Origin: Blasia pusilla
Taxonomy: Eukaryota > Marchantiophyta > Marchantiopsida > Blasiales
Assembly (NCBI GenBank): GCA_050084515.1
Contig: CM114271.1
Location: forward strand, 68,138,001 to 68,202,000
Direction: 5' to 3'
Length of the DNA: 64,000 nucleotides
In this document: positions 57,265 through 64,000 of the stretch, piece by piece
Numbering within the stretch: position 1 is the first letter of the stretch
Layout of the letters: each line of letters begins with the position of its first letter
Notes under the pieces: generated by a model
What the model saw: the letters and a program-made list of their open reading frames with translations, nothing else
Databases searched by the model: none
What the model was told of the DNA's origin: nothing
Position numbers and translations under genes: made by a program

Positions 57265-57446
57265 AGTAGGTAGTTCTACATTCTGACTTGTGTCTGTGAC
57301 ATGGATGACAAGAAGGCAACTAACGATGGGGCCACATGAGCACCCGACCTTCTTGCTCTTAGCGTCTCAGAGATGTATGTAATGGTAGGTAGGAATAGAT
57401 GGCTATCTGGTGTTAGAGGGACCTAACCACCAACTAGAAGGGAGAT

Positions 57447-57572
57447 TGGAGATATTTTGGTACTTCTTGTCTCATTGTTTGGATGCCATGAGTTAGCATG
57501 GGATCGTGAGTATTTTTGTGTGTGTTCGATGACAGCGATGTATGTTTTATAGCGATGTGTATGCGTACGACA
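57447..57572 (+). repeat. Module X1 upstream of the element B 3' LTR
   Basis: 126 bp, TGGAGATATTTTGG to GCGTACGACA, following an AGAAGGGAGAT polypurine tract. A second copy of the same length follows the LTR body (58094-58219). Two bases (AC) separate it from the LTR start. Confidence 0.75.
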
Positions 57573-57574
57573 AC

Positions 57575-58219
57575 TGTCACGTCTCTTAGGATAGATCGGT
57601 GAGATCTAGTAGAGCACCTTCGTGAGTAGTGGAGGACAGACTTAGTAGGTTGATGATGACGTGTTGAGGCCCCAGGAAACCTGAGAGAGTAGGTTTCTCC
57701 TTCGTTTCGGCTCATTTAGAGTCATATTGAGTAACTTACTATTTTAGGTAAGTACCATTTTAGTATGTGATCGATTTTCTTTTTTTGGTAAATGGCCCTT
57801 GACCTCCTACATAAGGTCAAGAGCCAAGGAGGTGACTTGGGAGCATAGGTTACCATGGAGAGAGCTTGGGAGAGGGGAGGCGTATACCTCAAGGAGAGAG
57901 AGCTTGAGAGCTCATTCTCTCTTTGTTGAACCTCTTGGCATGAGGCGGCGGAGCTATGGTCTTGCTTGCCTTGTGTGTGTAACCCAAGCCTCTCACTAGG
58001 AGAGTGGGTTTGGTTTGACATTGAGAGAGACATGTGAGAGTGCACACATGTGAGAACTATGGTGTTGTGAGAGAGATTGGATTTTATTTTAATTGGAGAT
58101 ATTTTGGTACTTATTGTCTCGTTGTTTGGATGCCATGAGTTAGCATGGGATCGTGCGTGTTTGTGTGTGTGTTCGGTGAGAACGATGTATGTTGTGTACT
58201 GATGTGTATGCGCATGACA
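57575..58219 (+). repeat. 3' LTR of element B (body plus module X2)
   Basis: Body 57575-58093 (519 bp) matches the 5' LTR; X2 58094-58219 completes it to end GCGCATGACA, giving inverted termini TGTCA/TGACA. The reading frames in the body occur in both LTR copies and are not genes. Confidence 0.8.
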
Positions 58220-58220
58220 A

Positions 58221-59685
58221 GAGAGATAGAGAGAGCTTGAGCTTTGGTAAATGAGAAAAAGAAAACACCAATTAATATGTGAATTTCCTTGAGTTTTGGG
58301 TCATAAGACACACTAAATCAAAAAAATAATGCTTACAAATGGCACCTATGGTTGTTGCAACGATATCATACTACGAGCCCATTGTTGTTGTAGTCCACAA
58401 GGCCATGTACCCTATCCTTGAGGCGGGGGTGTCAGGAAAACCATCCACCTAAAGTGGGATTCCATTCCATCCCACTAGATGGCCATACCTCACTAGGATT
58501 TGGTGACGGGAACCACCTCAACTTCTTGTGGAAGAGTCCTTATTGTCATTCCGAGCCATATTCCAACGTCGAGACATATAGGGAGGAGTTTCTCTTGCAT
58601 GGTCTCCTTCCATGAGTCCATGCTTTTGGGGGGATTCTGCAATATTCAAGAGATAATCATCACACAAATATCAACTATCATCCCACAAATCCAACCAAAA
58701 TCTAAGCATAAGAAAAAAACACATAACCATCTCAAAATAGAAGAGCAAGAAAATTATCTATGACTTGCGTAGTTGATCACGATCAGGTTGATCTTCTTCC
58801 TATCTATCATAATTCTTCTCTTTATCAAAAGACATCATGCCAATCTAATTTCTTCCAGAAGAAACCAGCGTGGAATCTCTTGAACTTACAACACTCTTTA
58901 AATCTTATATGGGCCTAATCTCTTGTAATCGAAGACTTTGCCTAGGTGGGTGTTTTTTTGCTTCTATAGGTAGAGACGGATGTCTCTTTCTCCTATTGGC
59001 CACTAGTGTATTTGACACATTTCAAAAACAACCTAGCAAGTGAATTAAGATATGTATAGCATTACAAGTAATTAAATGATACTAGTATTCATTGTCACAA
59101 CTATTCTAATAATCCCATTTTTCACACTAATTGTAACATACGATCAATACTACCAAAGATGACAACTTCGTGAGCCTTGATCACCAATATTTGTTGCTTC
59201 TGTATCTCTTCATAAGAATTTGGTAAATCTTCCTCCTCTTGATCTCACTTATATTCACCCATGGAATCTCATATATGTGGTATCACTGAGTCTGATCCAC
59301 CCATCGCACAAATTTTCATCTCTCTCTGTTGGCTTAAGGTCTTGTTTGAAAACCTTCAACGTGATAGTTTAGGGAGGATGGGCTCATTGCTTTGTGCATA
59401 CAAGCAATTCAATCCTTCCTCCTACTACCTCCCTCTATTTTCTCCCCCTCTACATCTTGGAGGATTTCTTTCTATGCAACCACAATATGTTAAGGATCCA
59501 ATAGGGTGCAACAATGTCATTGTGTCCAAGTATCTTTGCAATCTCATTTGCATTAGCTTTATATGTACAAGATTCTTAAAGTTTCTCTTCCAACACATTT
59601 TTGGCTCATCTACCATAATTTGAATCATAGGAAACTTCTTGCAATCATCATCAACCACATCATCATATATTCCTACCCTATCCAT
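58221..59685. other. Intergenic DNA, no gene supported
   Basis: Short frames at 58418-58763 and 59261-59685 lack domains. The minus-strand frame at 59425-59685 might be decayed CACTA sequence given the TNP2 fragment 1.5 kb to the right, but I see no diagnostic motif. Confidence 0.35.
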
Positions 59686-59767
59686 CAGAGTTGCACAAAA
59701 ACAAAGTCAGTGTCCGTGAACTTATGTCCGTCTTACGGATGGATATGTCTCTACGGACCCACGTATT

Positions 59768-60315
59768 CATAGGCCGCACCCAAGCCTGTGCCTAAGCCCA
59801 CCGAGCATGTCACGTACACTTGGGTGGGCCGAGCCTGCACCCGTTTGGTGCAGGCTCGTCCAAAAGCACAATAAAGCTGACAAGTGTGCAGGAAGAATGT
59901 GCTCAACTTGGGCGACAAAAGTTCCTAGAGGAAGTCGAGGCGGACTTCCTCTAGGAACTAGGCACGCATACTCTTGTGCCCATTGTTTAACATCGTATCC
60001 TAGTCTTGTGACTCCTCCAAGAAAATAGCATTGTATGCTGAGCCTTAGCTGCTCTAGTTAAGATACGTCCTTTGTGAATCATTTCCATCCAAAGAAAGCA
60101 TTCTCATGTCCATCCTCTAGCAGCAAACATACACTTACACAACTTTAGGGCACGATCCTTCAACCCGCACTGTGCGGGCCTAGAGCCCGTCGTTTCCAGG
60201 CTCAATCGCGGGCCATAAAATAGTTGCGGGCTTCTCGCCCGGGTCTAGGCAACAGGTTCCATAGGCTCAAGGGGTAGGCTCAAATGCAGGTAGTGGATAC
60301 CCAAGCAGCATATGC
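59768..60315. other. GC-rich segment inside the hAT copy
   Basis: Differs from the interior of all other hAT copies here. Its edges carry ACCCACGTATTC and GCGTGGGTATTT, which could be the short ends of another small transposon. There are no coding features. Confidence 0.4.
59921..59958. repeat. Perfect palindrome, 16-bp arms, 6-bp spacer
   Basis: GTTCCTAGAGGAAGTC, spacer GAGGCG, then GACTTCCTCTAGGAAC. Confidence 0.95.
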
Positions 60316-60362
60316 GTGGGTATTTTTGGACTTGTCCGTTTCGGTGCAACCTTGCTATCCAT

Positions 60363-61190
60363 CTATAGTTGGGTAAAAGGGGATCTTATCCTTCTCTTCA
60401 AGCACCACAAGTGCCAATCTACACCACCTAGTAACTCACCACTTGTCTCACATATCCCTTCACTAGAGAGAAGTGCTTCAAGATCAGTTTGGCTGTGTTC
60501 TCATTTACGTGAGCACATGTCCACAATCTGCTTAGGAAAAAAAATATAGCAACTCCCACGGTCAAGGTTGCAAATACAAAAAATCAAAATTTTATTTTAA
60601 GAGTATGTACTCCTCATTCACTATCCTCTTCAAATTTCATCAATTGAAGAGTTTTCTTTTGTAGAAACCTTCATAGGAATTACATTTTCATAATCCCTCC
60701 ACGCTACTTCTATTTCTTGGTTGCTCAATTCTATAGCTCATAGTGTGTTTACTATAGGAATCCTCTCAGGTACGCTCATCGGAGCACGTAGACCAATGAA
60801 ATCATTGTAATTTAATAGGGAATTTTTCTCCTCCTAGAAGTATGCTTCTATGCCACAATCAAATGTAGAAAAGGAACTTATTCCATCCCTTCCCTCTACT
60901 CTAAAATGGTTTCCATATGCTTTCATACTTTTGTATGAAAGAACTTCGCTCGAGGTGGAATAGACAAGGCAAATGCTAATGGATTGAGTTCAAGTGACTT
61001 CTCAATGCATTAGCGTCTCTAATCATAGTTGAGTGGATCCAATCTTCAAAGGGTACTTTGGGTTGTTCCAAGTTATACTTCTTGTAAGAAAACCCAAAAT
61101 CCATAGATATAAAGTAAGGACGTCTTACATTACTTGCTACCAACTATGGATAACAACAATCGTGTAAGACAAAATAATAATCAATAGTTT
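60363..61190. other. AT-rich DNA, possibly decayed CACTA sequence
   Basis: Lies downstream (on the minus strand) of the TNP2 fragment. No motif could be read with confidence. Confidence 0.3.
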
Positions 61191-61194
61191 AAAA

Positions 61195-61595
61195 ACTCAC
61201 CCATACCATACTTCCAATGATTTTGTATTGTGTAGAATGTAGTGATGTGCGAAGATCAACACTTTGCATGAGAGACAATTGGGCACTCCGGCCGCTTCCA
61301 ACTCCTCTCCTATCATTCCATCTTCCTTGCCTTCATCCCACAGACATGTCCTAACAGCTTCAAACTTCCATGGTTCATTTTTAACATACCCTTCTAACAT
61401 GCATCCCTTAGGTTTGGCTTTAGACCATACGTACTTCTTCATTGTTCCCATGTACCCTCTATTGGATACATCCAACAACAAGCTATTGGCCCATGAATAT
61501 GAAGTTTCTCTATTAAATGGACAAGTGAATGTGTCATCACATCAAAGAAGGTACAAAGGGGGAATTGCATCTCTAAAAGACATAAGGTGATAAAA
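61195..61595 (-). pseudogene. CACTA (En/Spm) TNP2-type transposase fragment
   Basis: The minus strand reads LCLLEMQFPLCTFFDVMTHS, LVHLIEKLHIHGPIACCWMY PIE, then after a frame change YMGTMKKYVWSKAKPKGCML and EGYVKNEPW, and later IFAHHYILHNTKSLEVW. This follows the conserved C-terminal domain of TNP2-like transposases (HLVEE...GPV..RWMYP.ER...LK..VRNKARPEGSIAEGY ... AHRYVLFN). The rest of the transposase and the CACTA ends were not found. Confidence 0.78.
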
Positions 61596-61599
61596 GCAT

Positions 61600-62103
61600 A
61601 TGCAAATATCGATTATATGAAACCCCTTGTATGTCAACTTTACGTGGAGTCCTTCAATCATCAATATTGATTAGGTGGTGGAATTTGGCTTCATATGCCG
61701 ATATCACATACATCCAAGCACAAAATTAAAACTTTACCTAAAATGCATCTTAGACTAGCACTAGAACGAAAGCAACCCAACCTACCAAGAGCAACACCTT
61801 CCCAAAATTCCCGTATATATTCTAGACGGACCTACACTTCTTGGCCACCAACAGTAGAGGCATACTTCATCAAATCTAATGCTCTCCTCAATTTTAGGTC
61901 CTGCTCCTCACCATAGACGACTCCATTTGTATCATGATAGATATTAATGGTCAATTGTTGGAAAATCCCAACCATCAATGATGCTACTAGGGAATATTGA
62001 TCCTCTTGTACTACAACCATATCAACATGCCGCACGTAAAAATGTCAGTATTCTTCATGAAAATTCCGGTTTTTTGGATTTCTATGCCTCATCATCCTAA
62101 TAG
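61600..62103. other. AT-rich DNA between TNP2 fragment and LTR
   Basis: Minus-strand frames at 61832-62035 could be more decayed transposase, but nothing diagnostic is seen. Confidence 0.3.
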
Positions 62104-63465
62104 TGTCGTGCGCCTACTCTCCTTGAACGTTAATCTTTGTTGTTGCGGAAGCGTGCGTTCAGTAGGTCACGTTGATCTGCATCCAAACACATACTCATGC
62201 TAGTTGGGTCTGGATCAATCAGCGGTTCTAACTTGCCGAGTCCTCGACTCGGCCTCTCGTCAAGCTCAACCTTCCTAGTTTCATGGTTTACAACACAGGC
62301 AAGTCTCAAAAGACTTGGGACATACTTTTTGGTTGGTTGAGGAACCTCAAACGGCATTTCGTGCATGGTGGTTCTAATTTTCCGATGGACATCCAATGAG
62401 TCCCTAACCGAGACTCACAAAAAAATGAATCACGGTTCGGAATCCAAGTGTGGCTTACGAAATCCACTCTCTTAGATTAGGTTTGGGTTTCGAGTTCCAA
62501 CGCCAAACTCCCGTTCCATCGATCCCATGCCCTTGAGACGCCGTTTGGTGCTCAAAGTGGGGTTCGTGTTCCAAGACATCTTGGAGAGACTCCCCCTTAC
62601 TAGTACTTCTAGGAATCTCTGGGGTCCTCCTTACTTAAAGGAAAGACAGTCGGGCCCCTCAGATTAGCCCTCAACCCGATTGCTCTCACAATTGTTTTCG
62701 GCCAATATCTCACCCTGTACTTATGTGTTTGCTGAGATTTTGTGCGTTAGAAGCGTCTCAAGATAAGCTTTCCAATGCGCCCTTATTTGTCTCAAACGCA
62801 TATTGGGGCTAAACTTTATGGTCCAAAACACATTCAAATTTCCCAAACGGTATTCGTGTTCCAAAACTAGTTCTCACCTTGTTGGCAACCAACCTTCCAA
62901 GACTAAACTCATCTCAAGTCTTGGTTCGCGTTTGGTCTAGGTTTCCTGGTTGCAACCACTAACGTATGAAACGCACAACTTTTTTCCGCATTTCGTTTCT
63001 TGGACTTTTCCAAATGACCTTCCAAAAGCCTCTCCTAAGCGCCAAGGTTGCATGTGGACAAAGTCCCTATCCGTGAACATATCCATGTCCGTGGACTTAT
63101 GTCCGTCCTATGGAAGGACTTGTCTGTATGGGCCCCACCTTTCCCTTCTTTCTCAATCCCCTTACTTGCCTTCGTGTTCGATACTCCCCCAATTTCTTCT
63201 TTCCTCCACCTCCACTCCCTCCTACCCCATTGCTCCTTTCATCATTGCCTTGCCTTCCATCATGGACTAAAAGTATGGGTCCCACCTCTTGGAACGCATG
63301 TCCATGGATATGTCCAAACTTGTCTGTCCATGTCTGTCCTAAGGAAGGACTTGTCCATTTTTGTGCAACCATGTTAAGCGCGATCATCGCAGCGTGAGTC
63401 CACTTGGGTTCTGATGTTCTGTTTGGCGCCTATTTGGTGTTCGTTTGGTTATGAGGGTTGCGACA
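62104..63465 (-). repeat. LTR of family E, second copy, probably a 3' LTR
   Basis: Reverse-complement match to 13346-14371 along its length: minus strand TGTCGCAACCCTCATAACC to GTAGGCGCACGACA. It is interrupted by a hAT copy at 63043-63373. Flanks AATAG and CTCAT do not match, so it is not a simple solo LTR. The bases before its start on the minus strand are purine-rich (AAGGAGGGATGAG), as for a 3' LTR whose internal region lies to the right and leaves the window. Confidence 0.82.
63043..63373 (+). mobile_element. Non-autonomous hAT element, copy 6, inside the family E LTR
   Basis: CAAGGTTGCATGTGGACAAA to TTGTGCAACCATG, 331 bp, with CTAAGCGC (63035-63042) and TTAAGCGC (63374-63381). The uninterrupted LTR at 13.42 kb has a single GCGCTTTGG here, confirming the insertion point. 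Confidence 0.88.
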
Positions 63466-64000
63466 CTCATCCCTCCTTAGAAGGTTGATGCCCTCATCAA
63501 CGCAAATCTTTTTAATGTTTAGTTCTGGGAAGCCGACCCCTTGACACTGAATTGCGTTTTGGTAGCTAACCCCCAATTCCACTTTTTGGCTTAAGTCTTA
63601 GGTTGTGGCTTGCAGCACTTAGATTTATTAGCTTCTCCACTTCAATTAGCCTAGACCATTTCTGCGAAACTAATCTAAATTATCAAAATAAGCTAACTAA
63701 GTGTGCAACCTAACACTTTACCTCCTATTTGTAAACAACCACCTGTTTACCTAGCCAACTTATACTACTTTTGGGTCACTTGTATTCTACTTAGGCGTGT
63801 CACTAAGTTCACTCATGCAACATGAATGAGATCACCACAAACCCCAAGATAGACTAATCTCCCCCGCTGACGTTAGGGCAGGTCCAAGTGTTAGTACTTC
63901 AACATTCGGTCTTGATCTAGATGCCTTATCCGAATACAAGATCTCACCTCAAATACTCATTTTTTGGCCTCCTTGACTTACATCCTAAGCATATGAAGAA
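63466..64000 (-). other. Probable internal 3' region of a gypsy element continuing past the window
   Basis: On the minus strand it leads through GATGAGGGCATCAACC and a purine-rich tract into the LTR at 63465. No coding domain is readable in these 535 bp. Confidence 0.4.

Larger units (their letters stand above)
45542..58220 (+). mobile_element. Element B: Ty3/gypsy element with PHD finger, lacking protease site, methyltransferase and RT
   Basis: 5' LTR body, long leader, gag (split by element C), zinc knuckles, linker, RNase H, integrase, PHD finger and 3' LTR in the same order as element A. GAGAG flanks both ends (45537-45541 and 58221-58225), though the left flank is a GA run. Deletions removed the protease active site, everything from after the protease to the RT thumb (including the methyltransferase), and part of the integrase core. 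Several stops occur. It can only have moved with help, or was damaged after insertion; the LTR bodies differ strongly in their first 150 bp, so it is old. Confidence 0.88.
59686..60354 (-). mobile_element. hAT element, copy 5, with internal insertion
   Basis: Starts CAGAGTTGCACAAAAACAAA and ends TCGGTGCAACCTTG, flanked by CTATCCAT on both sides (59678-59685, 60355-60362), a perfect 8-bp duplication. From about 59768 to 60315 the normal interior is replaced by a GC-rich segment with AAGCCTGTGCC/GGCCCGC-type repeats and a perfect palindrome. Confidence 0.82.

Noticed and set aside
62104-63465. Second family E copy as a solo LTR
   Set aside because: Its 5-bp flanks do not match, and a purine-rich tract precedes it, which fits a 3' LTR of an element leaving the window.

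Overview
This is nuclear DNA of a land plant or close streptophyte relative. The evidence is GT-AG introns in a CorA-type transporter gene, a chromovirus whose primer binding site matches initiator tRNA-Met, and plant-type Helitron, hAT, PIF/Harbinger, CACTA and Ty1/copia remains. I cannot name the species. The Ty3/gypsy families seen here fit a non-flowering lineage better than an angiosperm, but that is inference. Host genes are sparse: a three-exon CorA/ZntB-like ion transporter (2080-3943, +) and a probable small basic protein gene (37979-38380, -). Nearly everything else is transposon sequence or AT-rich decayed DNA.

The central find is element A (about 6.76-16.4 kb, - strand), a Ty3/gypsy element read as gag, two zinc knuckles, linker, aspartic protease, cytosine-C5 DNA methyltransferase (DNMT3-like), reverse transcriptase, RNase H, integrase, PHD finger. 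The methyltransferase (10.79-11.96 kb) keeps recognisable motifs I, IV with the catalytic Cys, VI, VIII, IX and X, but is broken by frame changes. Element A is decayed, has no recognisable 5' LTR, and is split by a solo LTR (13346-14371) with target duplication TCGCA.

Element B (45.54-58.22 kb, + strand) is a relative of A with gag, zinc knuckles, RNase H, integrase and the same PHD finger. Its protease active site, the whole methyltransferase, most of the reverse transcriptase and part of the integrase core are deleted. A young chromovirus, element C (48192-53092; 338-bp LTRs differing at two positions; target duplication AGCAG), sits inside B's gag. C carries a chromodomain but lacks protease. 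The deletion junctions in B and C both carry perfect inverted copies of one flank, and three more short-spacer perfect palindromes occur elsewhere.

Other regions: 18.4-20.7 kb is a fossil PIF/Harbinger transposase beside a GCGAGTC/CGCAA-rich repeat with a second copy at 29.3-30.4 kb. 21.5-24.2 kb is a dead Ty1/copia element. Mini-Helitrons with A^TC...CTRR^T ends lie at 6.5, 28.7, 39.5 and 40.0 kb. At least six copies of a non-autonomous hAT family, most with 8-bp target duplications, lie between 33.8 and 63.4 kb. A CACTA TNP2 fragment lies at 61.2-61.6 kb. The far right end is an LTR related to the solo LTR in A, itself carrying a hAT insertion, whose parent element probably continues out of the window.
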